A stretch of 11,747 nucleotides of DNA, taken from Bacteriovoracaceae bacterium UBA6144. GTDB lineage: Bacteria; Bdellovibrionota; Bacteriovoracia; Bacteriovoracales; Bacteriovoracaceae. Positions 6,901 to 11,747 of the stretch are shown piece after piece; position 1 is the first letter of the stretch; each line of letters begins with the position of its first letter. The notes beneath the pieces are model-generated. The model was not told the DNA's origin, did no database searches, and worked only from the letters and a program-made list of their open reading frames with translations. The position numbers and the translations under genes were made by a program. The stretch covers positions 1-11,747 of the forward strand of contig DIVA01000004.1 of NCBI GenBank assembly GCA_002435705.1. Direction: 5' to 3'.

Positions 6901-8024
6901 CTTAGACCCTTATTTATTTTATAGCCGTCTTTCTGTTTTTCAAAAAATTTGGCAAGTCGCGCGGGGCTGATGCTTTCCTCAATGCTCTTTGGGTAAACGC
7001 CTGCTCTTGCTGTTTGAATGGCCTTTTCGGAGATGTCTGTCGCAAAAATCTGAAACGTTTCATGAGACTTTTGCTCATGAAAAAACTCCGTGAGAAGAAT
7101 GGCCAGAGAGTAGGCTTCCTCACCCGTGGAACATCCCGCCACCCATAGTCGAAAGGGTCGGTTGGTTTTTTTATTTTTTAAGATATCTGGGAATATTTCT
7201 TTTTTGAGACGCTCATAGGCCAAGGGATCACGAAAAAAAGTCGTCACATGAATGAGTATATCTTCATAAAATAACTGAACCTCTTTAGGATTTGTTTCCA
7301 AAATTTTTAGATACTGGGCAGTGGTTCGAACCTTGTTGAACGACATTCGACGATTAATTCGCCTCAAAATGGTGGATGGTTTATAAAGCGTAAAATCAAC
7401 ATGCGTATTTTTTTTGATGACATTAATAATCGCTGTGATCACTTTGTCTTCTTGGGTGCTTGTTGCTGCCTTCGAGGTTTCTGTTTTATCTTCTGTGAGT
7501 TTGTTAATCGAGGCTGCGATCTTGTCAGTGGTTAAAACATTATCTGCGGCTTTATTTTTAATCGCATTGGTTAAAATCTCTTTTGATTTGGCTGATTTCG
7601 GATCTTGGACAAAGGTCACCCCACCTCCAAGTTGTATGGCCTTGAGGCCTTTCGTTCCATCTTTCCCATGCCCAGAGAGGAGTACGCCGACAACATTTTT
7701 TTTGTTCATCAGTGCTACGGATTCAAAAAATATATCGATGATATGAGTCTGAGCTTGTTTTGTCCTTTTGCTAAGTTTAAAGGTCTCTTTGACTGTTTTT
7801 AAAATAGTATTGGATGGCTGGATGTAGAAAAATCCTGCCTCAATTTTCATGCCATTTTTAATTTCTCGAACTTCACACTTTAATCCGGCGCTTACAATTT
7901 GAAGAGAGAGACTCGGATGTGTCGGGTCAAGGTGCTGTGAAAAGACGACGCATGAGTTTTTGTTAATTTTTATTTTCTTACTTAATTGGACGAAGGCTTC
8001 AAGACCCCCGGCAGATCCTCCCAC
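3975..8024 (-). CDS. CheB-CheR-PAS hybrid sensor histidine kinase with C-terminal receiver
   Basis: A protein of at least 1349 residues. CheB methylesterase domain at about 1-185, catalytic Ser4 (GGSAGG), His31 and Asp122. CheR methyltransferase at about 190-455, with the SAM loop WVAGCSTGEEAYS, ATDIS and SCRNVMIYF. A PAS-like region at about 500-605, a heptad-repeat coiled coil at 650-700, PAS at 710-815 and PAS at 820-940. Then the HisKA domain (SHELRTP, His979), HATPase (N1096, D1128, G box LGLGLS) and a receiver at 1225-1347 (Asp1277 acceptor, Thr1309, Lys1331). No membrane segment is seen, so it is cytoplasmic. Such fusions link chemotaxis-type methylation domains to phosphorelay; their targets are mostly unknown. 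The start is uncertain: GTG at 8024 has no ribosome-binding site and drops the first CheB strand, KKQLLIIA, which is encoded just upstream in frame before a TAA at 8049-8051. It lies between a receiver gene and a lone HATPase gene, all on the same strand. Confidence 0.93.
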   Translation of the reverse strand: MGGSAGGLEAFVQLSKKIKINKNSCVVFSQHLDPTHPSLSLQIVSAGLKCEVREIKNGMKIEAGFFYIQPSNTILKTVKETFKLSKRTKQAQTHIIDIFFESVALMNKKNVVGVLLSGHGKDGTKGLKAIQLGGGVTFVQDPKSAKSKEILTNAIKNKAADNVLTTDKIAASINKLTEDKTETSKAATSTQEDKVITAIINVIKKNTHVDFTLYKPSTILRRINRRMSFNKVRTTAQYLKILETNPKEVQLFYEDILIHVTTFFRDPLAYERLKKEIFPDILKNKKTNRPFRLWVAGCSTGEEAYSLAILLTEFFHEQKSHETFQIFATDISEKAIQTARAGVYPKSIEESISPARLAKFFEKQKDGYKINKGLRDFCLFSIHDMTADPPFAKIDLISCRNVMIYFSSQLQKKIIPLFHFSLSNPGYLWLGRSEAPTGFLKLFGVINQESRIYLKKDSPSKIKFTFPTRSEQKEEQPVVVEKKKIKIDEIQDAANKIILNQYSLPGVVINSDFEILQYKGRCAPYLEPSLGQPSHHILKLAHNDIQPGLRLLLKKVLLTNSSEKRLGILLRQDGHERIVDIEVTPLPQLASINQKTYLVIFKSNEVSKKISFKRKTDSISSEDLNILMGDLNDAKESHRALLEDYESGQEEITSANEELQSANEELQSTNEELETAKEELQSTNEELTTVNEELQIRNTELTVVGSDLTNLLSSTEIPILMIDTEGRIKRFTPEAKKAFNLHSSDVGRYIKDIKSNFNMDLSSKIKMVGESLEPKKIEVQDLSGFWKQMQIRPYKTLDNKIDGVSITLLDIDQIKQKEKYFKESLDYIKSVADTVPLPFAVIGGDFQLKSANQAFHHFFKIPLDVAPNDFFTLLEIPPQHKKQIEELITSNILTNRSFADYELHSVFSTIGERRILLSGGKVQWVGDEPEAVLVSFIDITERSRLENELKSLLVREREARNEAEKANRTKDVFLATLSHELRTPLSAILTWSQLIGHNRVDAAMTKQGAAVIEQSAKAQSQLIDDLLDISRIISGKLALTIRDVDPAMVIRSAVESVRALSEKKSIEIQMLLPADQSRILADPVRLQQIIWNILTNAIKFSPKGGMIEVRLETIMLQDNLFSQIKVRDFGKGIPEDFLENIFNRFSQADSASTRLHGGLGLGLSIVRNLAELQGGKVKAENATKGTGAILTVLFPLSAPQTDIMASPLKEDGENQIVEEVLPCLEGLRILFVEDDDNTRAALSIYLKSFGAQVRSAASSQEALYLLNDSSFDIIISDIAMPNEDGYSLMTKIRSLQDPKKKNIPAIALTAYASIDDSSHALDVGFQAHVAKPVEASQLALLILKTIKGA
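5925..6077 (-). repeat. Heptad repeat array encoding the signalling coiled coil
   Basis: Within the hybrid kinase, seven consecutive 7-residue units of the form (S/T)xNEELQ or close variants occupy residues 650-700 (for example SANEELQSTNEEL). The corresponding 21-bp units are visible on the + strand as repeated ttcctc/ctcctc-type blocks. This array, placed between CheR/PAS and the following PAS, is a known hallmark of CheB/CheR-PAS kinases and acts as a coiled-coil transmission helix. It is coding DNA, not an independent element. Confidence 0.85.
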
Positions 8025-8064
8025 TGCGATGATGAGAAGTTGTTTTTTTTATTTTTCTGAATTT

Positions 8065-8448
8065 TTATTGCTGCCTCATTTGAAGGTATTTGGTGACTTC
8101 TTTAATAAATAGATTCATGTCAGAGAATTTTGCGATATGGCCTATCGCTTGCGAATCCGGGATGTGGTCCAGTGCTGAGTGAAACACAATGGGACAGATC
8201 GCAAATATATCCAGCCTTAGTTCTTTTAACTTTTCGATAAACTCATTGCCATTCATTTCTTTGAGATGAAAATCCAGAATAATGAGATGAGGGGTTATTT
8301 GTTTGAGTGCTTCGAAGGCCTCCTCACTGGTTAAACAAGTGAGGACCTTATGGCCTTCGGCTTCAAGCAAAATGCGGTCGAGGGTGAGGATTTCAGGGCT
8401 ATCATCAATAACAAGAATCGTTTTGGGCTGCTGAGCAGGACTATTCAT
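8065..8448 (-). CDS. Single-domain response regulator (CheY-like receiver)
   Basis: A 127-residue protein that is one receiver domain with no output domain. Counting from the ATG at 8448, it has the acidic pair Asp15-Asp16 (VIDDSPEI), the phosphoacceptor Asp59 (LIILDFHLKEMNG), Ser91 at the switch position (VFHSALDH) and Lys107 (AKFSD, with Phe where Pro is usual). It probably passes or receives phosphate within the module formed with the hybrid kinase and HATPase encoded next on the same strand. Two adjacent ATGs exist at 8451 and 8448. The strong AAGGAG ribosome-binding site at 8453-8458 is only 1 nt from the first and 4 nt from the second, so 8448 is preferred. The kinase frame follows about 15-40 nt after the stop, which suggests co-transcription. 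The receiver identity is secure; the partner assignment is inference. Confidence 0.92.
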   Translation of the reverse strand: MNSPAQQPKTILVIDDSPEILTLDRILLEAEGHKVLTCLTSEEAFEALKQITPHLIILDFHLKEMNGNEFIEKLKELRLDIFAICPIVFHSALDHIPDSQAIGHIAKFSDMNLFIKEVTKYLQMRQQ

Positions 8449-8477
8449 CATGCTCCTTTTGAATATTCGCCTATCTA

Positions 8478-8483
8478 GTTATA
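8478..8483 (-). promoter_or_regulatory. Candidate -10 box for the signalling operon
   Basis: On the minus strand this reads TATAAC, five of six matches to the -10 consensus, about 27 nt ahead of the response-regulator ATG pair. It would give a start near 8471 and a leader of about 20 nt containing AAGGAG. No convincing -35 hexamer is seen at 16-18 bp spacing. Confidence 0.3.
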
Positions 8484-8504
8484 AACGATCCAATGACGGA
8501 AGTA

Positions 8505-8534
8505 TTAGTATATCATGTTAAATCCTTTTATAGT
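8505..8534 (+). promoter_or_regulatory. Candidate promoter of the DEAD-box helicase gene
   Basis: TATAGT at 8529-8534 matches the -10 consensus in five of six positions. TTAGTA at 8505-8510 is a weak -35 at 18-bp spacing. The start would lie near 8541, giving a leader of about 66 nt before the ATG at 8607. This placement argues against an upstream in-frame ATG at 8493. Confidence 0.35.
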
Positions 8535-8606
8535 TTTTATGTTGATTCCTACACATTTGAGTTAAGAGCTGCTTTCATTAGCGTCAGGCTTGTGGTAAAC
8601 AAAATT

Positions 8607-10034
8607 ATGGAACAAAATGCTACCCCGTCATGGGGCGAACTCGCCCTCAGTCCCGCCATGCTCGAACTTATTGAAAAGCTTGGTTATAAATCACCCACAC
8701 CCGTGCAAAGTCAGTCCATACCTGCTGCTATCGGAGGTCAAGATATCCTTGTCTCCTCGCAGACCGGTAGTGGAAAGACAGCCAGCTTCGTTATTCCGGC
8801 CGTTGAGCGCTTCAAGGGGAAGAATGGAACTTATATTCTTGCCTTGGCCCCCACCCGTGAAATCGCCCAACAGACGGGCGAGGTTTTTAAAACTTTTGGA
8901 GAGCCCTTTGGCCTGAAAACCGTCGTGTGCATTGGTGGCGCCTCGATTGGCGAAGAAAAAGCCGCACTCTCTTCTTCTCCTCACATTATTGTAGCGACCC
9001 CTGGTCGTCTTTGCGATCACCTCGAACGTGGCAATGTTTGGCTCGATTTTATTCAGTGCTTAATCTTTGATGAGGCTGACCGTATGCTCGAGATGGGCTT
9101 TGCTAAGCAGATCGACATGATCACGGAGCAGATCCCTAAAGAGCGTCAAACGATGATGCTTTCTGCCACTTTTGCCCCTCAGGTCGAAAAGCTCGCTAAA
9201 AAAGCGCTCAACAATCCGAAGCAGATCCTGATTGAGAAAACCGTTGAGTCCGCTCCCAAGATTGAAGAGGAGCTCTACTGGATCAGTGAAGGGGAGAAGC
9301 TGGGGCGCACTTTACGAGTGCTCGAGAGAGACCCTGGAACTGCATTCATCTTCGTGAACCAAAAAGAGAAGGCCTATCAAGTGTGGCGTCTGCTCACGAG
9401 CAAGGGCTTCCATAGTGCGACTTATATTCACTCCGATCTTCCTCAGGAAACACGTGAGCAGGCCGTAGCGGATTTTAAGTCTGGTAAGTACCGTGTGATT
9501 GTGGCCACAGATGTGATGGGACGTGGGATAGATGTCGATGATGTCTCTCACGTGATCAATTACGATGTTCCCCGTGAAGCCGCTGACTATGTTCACCGCA
9601 TCGGGCGCACAGGTCGCAGAGGTTTAACAGGACGTGCGACGACTTTCGCGATTCCAAGAGTGGATGAAATGTCCATTCGTGCGATAGAAAAGCTTAAAGG
9701 TATTGAGTCGCCAGAGATTCAAAAACCGAAACCACGGGAGCAAGATTCTCGCTCAAACCCTCGGGATGGAAAATCTCGTGACGGAAAGCCCCGTGATGGA
9801 AAACCTCGCAGTCAGCAGCAGGCGAAAGGTCCCCGACCTGAGGGTGAACGCAGACCTCGCCCAGAAGGCGAGCGTAAGCCACGTCATGAGCGGGGTCCTC
9901 GCAGAGAGCAACATCCTCAAGGTCCACGTGAGCAGCAGCCAGCTAAAGTGGTACAGCCTCAAGTCAGTGAGGCTGCAAAAGTTGGCGTGATTCAAAAGAT
10001 TACAAAATTTTTCTCAAAACTCTTAGTGAAGTGA
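8607..10034 (+). CDS. DEAD-box ATP-dependent RNA helicase, RhlE-like, with repetitive basic tail
   Basis: A 475-residue protein that unwinds RNA duplexes using ATP, typically in ribosome assembly, RNA decay or cold adaptation. Motifs in order: Trp9 where an aromatic residue precedes the Q motif, Q motif PTPVQ (Gln34), Walker A SQTGSGKT at 51-58, PTREIAQ at 82-88, TPGRL, DEAD at 155-158, SAT at 186-188, FIFVNQ, ATDVMGRGID at 300-309 and HRIGRTGR at 330-337. The tail from about 370 is basic and low in complexity, with RDGK(P/S) and PRPEGER repeats that probably bind RNA, and it ends in an amphipathic helix (460-475). The frame is open to an ATG at 8493, but those 38 extra residues look non-coding and overlap the likely promoter. 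Neither start has a clear ribosome-binding site. The 3' end overlaps the convergent ParB-like gene by 12 bp. RhlE, CshA or DeaD type cannot be told apart with certainty. Confidence 0.92.
   Translation: MEQNATPSWGELALSPAMLELIEKLGYKSPTPVQSQSIPAAIGGQDILVSSQTGSGKTASFVIPAVERFKGKNGTYILALAPTREIAQQTGEVFKTFGEPFGLKTVVCIGGASIGEEKAALSSSPHIIVATPGRLCDHLERGNVWLDFIQCLIFDEADRMLEMGFAKQIDMITEQIPKERQTMMLSATFAPQVEKLAKKALNNPKQILIEKTVESAPKIEEELYWISEGEKLGRTLRVLERDPGTAFIFVNQKEKAYQVWRLLTSKGFHSATYIHSDLPQETREQAVADFKSGKYRVIVATDVMGRGIDVDDVSHVINYDVPREAADYVHRIGRTGRRGLTGRATTFAIPRVDEMSIRAIEKLKGIESPEIQKPKPREQDSRSNPRDGKSRDGKPRDGKPRSQQQAKGPRPEGERRPRPEGERKPRHERGPRREQHPQGPREQQPAKVVQPQVSEAAKVGVIQKITKFFSKLLVK
9762..9806 (+). repeat. 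Three 15-bp tandem repeats encoding RDGK(S/P)
   Basis: Units at 9762-9776, 9777-9791 and 9792-9806 encode RDGKS, RDGKP and RDGKP in the helicase tail. The copies differ mainly at third codon positions while the peptide is kept, suggesting the repeat is maintained at the protein level. Confidence 0.85.
9831..9878 (+). repeat. Two 24-bp tandem repeats encoding PRPEGER(R/K)
   Basis: Units at 9831-9854 and 9855-9878 encode PRPEGERR and PRPEGERK in the helicase tail, followed by a degenerate third unit (PRHERGPR). As with the neighbouring RDGK repeat, most differences between the copies are synonymous. Confidence 0.8.
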
Positions 10035-10050
10035 TTCAACTTCACTAAGA
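10021..10050. terminator. Inverted repeat across overlapping convergent gene ends, probable terminator
   Basis: TCTTAGTGAAGT (10021-10032) and ACTTCACTAAGA (10039-10050) form a perfect 12-bp stem with a 6-nt loop. The repeat contains both stop codons, of the helicase (10032-10034) and of the ParB-like gene (10025-10023). On the minus strand the stem is followed by GTTTTG, a short U-run; on the plus strand no U-run follows. A second inverted repeat, AAGATCTC/GAGATCTT (10047-10054 and 10062-10069), abuts it and could compete with it. Termination is likeliest for the ParB-like transcript. Confidence 0.6.
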
Positions 10051-10883
10051 TCTCTCTCTGGGAGATCTTCTGAAGTGTCACCCAGCTGGCCTTGAAGAGT
10101 TTGGATTCTCTTTCTAAGCGGCGCTGGAAAATCCATGGCACTCACATCATTTTCTGAGAGTTCTAGAAGTTTACGACTCAAACGCTTCACGAGTGATTCA
10201 ATTTCAGTGAACTCTTTGACGAAGGGCTGATGGGGAACTTCCACCAAAGCCACTTCAACGCCTTTCTCCTGCGCCGTTTTCACAAATTTTTTAATGTCTT
10301 TAGTGGGTAGGGTCTGAAGGTGAGTGAGGGCTTTTTTCTGCTCGCTCTTTTTTAAGCGTACGATCTGGTTGGTCTGTGAGAGCGAAAGCTTTCCTGCGAG
10401 GCGCGCTTCCTTAACACTTAGATCGGCCTTTTCATCACGCTCTATGGCCTGATGAATCTGCTTGGGGGAGTAGCCTGTTTTTTCTGCTACCATTTCAAGG
10501 AATTCTTGCGCGGGCAGCACCTCCACATCATCACTCGTGGGAAGGGAGGAAGGATTGAGTTCTTGATAAATTTCTTTGGCGCGACGAAGGTGCGATTCTA
10601 TTTCGATTTTTGAGAGATCCTTTCGCACGAGATTTTCATCAATCGAAACGAGCTCCTGCACGAGAGTATTTTTATCCACCACCATCACGGGCGCCTCAGT
10701 GAAACCTAGGTTCAAGAGAGCCTGAAAACGTCTCGCCCCGGCCAAAATGACATTCTCATGATTGATGACAAGAGGAGCGATAAGCCCCAAAGTTTGAATG
10801 GATTTTTCCAAATCACTGACATCCGTTCCAAGGCGAAGGTAAGGATTGGTGGCCTTGAGCTCACTGAGTTTTCGTGTTTGCAA
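10023..10883 (-). CDS. Orphan ParB-like nuclease/CTPase-domain DNA-binding protein
   Basis: A 286-residue cytoplasmic protein with the ParB N-terminal domain. NPYLRLGTDVSDLEKSI at 13-29 and GLIAPLVI lead into GARRFQALLNLG at 49-60, the place of the GERR box that binds CTP in ParB. ENLVRKDLSKIE at 83-94 matches the ENxQRxDLxxIE box. A helix-turn-helix follows at about 129-150 (EMVAEKTGYSPKQIHQAIERD), then a charged helical C-terminal part with possible coiled coil. It begins with TTG: there is no ATG or GTG in frame before an upstream TAG, and GGGAG lies 6 nt before the TTG. There is no parA gene beside it, so it is probably a regulator or DNA-organising protein rather than the chromosomal segregation ParB. 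The Ala in GARR departs from the usual Glu. The 3' end overlaps the convergent helicase gene. Confidence 0.85.
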   Translation of the reverse strand: MQTRKLSELKATNPYLRLGTDVSDLEKSIQTLGLIAPLVINHENVILAGARRFQALLNLGFTEAPVMVVDKNTLVQELVSIDENLVRKDLSKIEIESHLRRAKEIYQELNPSSLPTSDDVEVLPAQEFLEMVAEKTGYSPKQIHQAIERDEKADLSVKEARLAGKLSLSQTNQIVRLKKSEQKKALTHLQTLPTKDIKKFVKTAQEKGVEVALVEVPHQPFVKEFTEIESLVKRLSRKLLELSENDVSAMDFPAPLRKRIQTLQGQLGDTSEDLPERDLSEVESLH

Positions 10884-10914
10884 TGTATTCTCCCGCTACG
10901 TGTGTGTGAGAGCT

Positions 10915-10943
10915 AGGATTGCGTGAGGGAGTGAAATTGTCAG
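10915..10943 (-). promoter_or_regulatory. Weak candidate promoter of the ParB-like gene
   Basis: On the minus strand CTGACA (10943-10938) is a five-of-six -35 match, followed at 17 bp by AATCCT (10920-10915), which has three of six matches to the -10 box. The leader would be about 25 nt and contain GGGAG. Confidence 0.25.
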
Positions 10944-10989
10944 GAAAAAGAGTGCAACAATTTCTAACATTAAATAAATTTTGAGAGGG

Positions 10990-11026
10990 AAAAAGAGAGA
11001 AAAGGCCACTCAGAGGAGAGTGGCCT
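10990..11026 (-). terminator. Intrinsic terminator after the dienelactone-hydrolase gene
   Basis: On the minus strand AGGCCACTC and GAGTGGCCT (11026-11018 and 11011-11003) form a perfect 9-bp GC-rich stem with a 6-nt loop, followed directly by TTTCTCTCTTTTT. It begins 9 nt after the stop codon of the hydrolase gene, the usual place and shape for a Rho-independent terminator. Confidence 0.88.
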
Positions 11027-11034
11027 GATAAAAA

Positions 11035-11747
11035 TTATTGTTTGAGGAATTTAAATAGTTCTTGATATGAGGCCTCAGCAGCTTTCTTATCGTAGGCGAC
11101 TGGAATCTTATATTTCTTGCCAATTTCCGTGGCCTTTGGATTGGTGAATGCGTGAGTAGCACCTTTGTAGTTGATGCTCTTAAAGTTAGCCTTGATGGCC
11201 TTCATTTCTTTCTCAAATCCAGCACGCTCTTTAGCTGGCACCATTGGATCAGCGAGGCCATTAAGAGCAAGGATGCGAGCTTTGATAGGAAGTTGTGGCA
11301 GCGAGCTTGCGAGCCCACCGTGGAAACTCACTACTCCGGCGATGTCCGCTCCCGTGCGAGCGAGGTTAAGAGCTTGGGTGCCGCCGAAACAGAATCCGAT
11401 CACAAAGATTTTAGTGCTGTCCACATGGGGATCATTTTTAGCGAGCTGAATATACTTGTTTAGACGTTCAATGCCCATTTGAGGATTTTGATAGAAGGGA
11501 GTGGCGAGGGCTTGTGCCTCAGCAGGTGTTTCTACCACTTGTGAATTCCCGAAAAGATCAACTGTGAGGGTCGCATAACCCGCATCAGTTAAACGTTTTG
11601 ACTGCTCTTGCATAAATTCAGTCCGACCCCACCATTCATGAACAATCACAACGAGAGGGATCCTGCCGTCAAACTTTTTGGGAAGGGCCACGCTCGCTTC
11701 AAAGAGTTGATCTTCAATCGCATAAGAGAGTTTTGGAGAGTAGGTAG
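11035..11747 (-). CDS. Dienelactone hydrolase family protein (N-terminus beyond window edge)
   Basis: An alpha/beta hydrolase of the dienelactone hydrolase family, which opens lactone or ester bonds. The natural substrate cannot be told from sequence. The frame is open to the right edge (…SPKLSYAIEDQLFEASVALPKKF), so a GTG at 11691 is internal; about 237 residues are visible. Conserved features: VIVHEWWG with the family's active-site Glu, the nucleophile elbow GFCFGG (Cys codon 11391-11389, a cysteine instead of serine as in true dienelactone hydrolases), the acid in NGLADPMVP (Asp codon 11250-11248) and the base in GATHAFT (His codon 11154-11152). The full triad suggests an active enzyme. 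A signal peptide could exist beyond the edge. A clear terminator follows, so this gene ends its own transcript. Confidence 0.92.
   Translation of the reverse strand, partial: TYSPKLSYAIEDQLFEASVALPKKFDGRIPLVVIVHEWWGRTEFMQEQSKRLTDAGYATLTVDLFGNSQVVETPAEAQALATPFYQNPQMGIERLNKYIQLAKNDPHVDSTKIFVIGFCFGGTQALNLARTGADIAGVVSFHGGLASSLPQLPIKARILALNGLADPMVPAKERAGFEKEMKAIKANFKSINYKGATHAFTNPKATEIGKKYKIPVAYDKKAAEASYQELFKFLKQ

Noticed and set aside
7414..7746. 110-codon frame on the + strand inside the hybrid kinase gene
   Set aside because: It is antisense to the conserved CheB region; its hydrophobic look follows from the complement of lysine- and asparagine-rich coding DNA.
8043..8067. Programmed frameshift fusing the response regulator to CheB through the A8 tract
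   Set aside because: The response-regulator stop (8067-8065) comes before the A-run, so slippage there cannot join the two frames without stop read-through as well.
8493..8606. N-terminal extension of the DEAD-box helicase from ATG 8493
   Set aside because: The 38 residues do not resemble helicase N-termini, no ribosome-binding site precedes the ATG, and a good -10 box (8529-8534) lies inside the segment.
9694..9995. Overlapping frames on both strands in the helicase tail
   Set aside because: They arise from the repetitive basic coding region; none has a ribosome-binding site or domain features.

Overview
The window reads as ordinary chromosomal DNA of a Gram-negative, probably predatory or free-living bacterium of the Bdellovibrionota type. 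That placement is inference. It rests on the mix of small Sec-exported proteins of unknown function, a very large CheB/CheR hybrid sensor kinase, a RhlE-like DEAD-box helicase with a long basic tail, and an orphan ParB-like protein, in tightly packed DNA of moderate GC. No rRNA marker is present to settle it. No tRNA, insertion sequence, phage gene or CRISPR array was seen.

Left part (1-3343). The left edge cuts metG (methionyl-tRNA synthetase), which reads leftwards. Divergent from it is a short operon of two small inner-membrane proteins resembling the YqjD (DUF883) and YqjE pair, whose start and stop codons overlap. Next come a small exported four-cysteine protein and, 2 nt after it, rlmF (23S rRNA A1618 N6-methyltransferase). 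A second exported protein follows; it carries a perfect metzincin-type zinc motif, HExxHxxGxxH.

Middle part (3340-8448, minus strand). Three signalling genes lie in one direction. In transcription order they are a single-domain response regulator, a protein of at least 1349 residues (CheB, CheR, PAS domains, signalling coiled coil, histidine kinase, receiver), and a lone HATPase domain without a phosphoacceptor-helix domain. Together they look like a self-contained phosphotransfer module with chemotaxis-type methylation domains but no chemoreceptor, CheA or CheW nearby. Two things stand out: the large kinase has no good start codon, and a 29-bp perfect palindrome sits just upstream of the HATPase gene.

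Right part (8607-11747). A DEAD-box RNA helicase has a repetitive basic tail ending in an amphipathic helix. It is convergent with, and overlaps by 12 bp, a ParB-domain gene that starts with TTG. A strong inverted repeat covers the overlap. A dienelactone-hydrolase family gene, followed by a clear intrinsic terminator, runs off the right edge.

The best candidates for something undescribed are the three-gene signalling module with its palindrome, the exported metzincin-motif protein, and the helicase tail. Most other genes are recognisable housekeeping or family-level calls.
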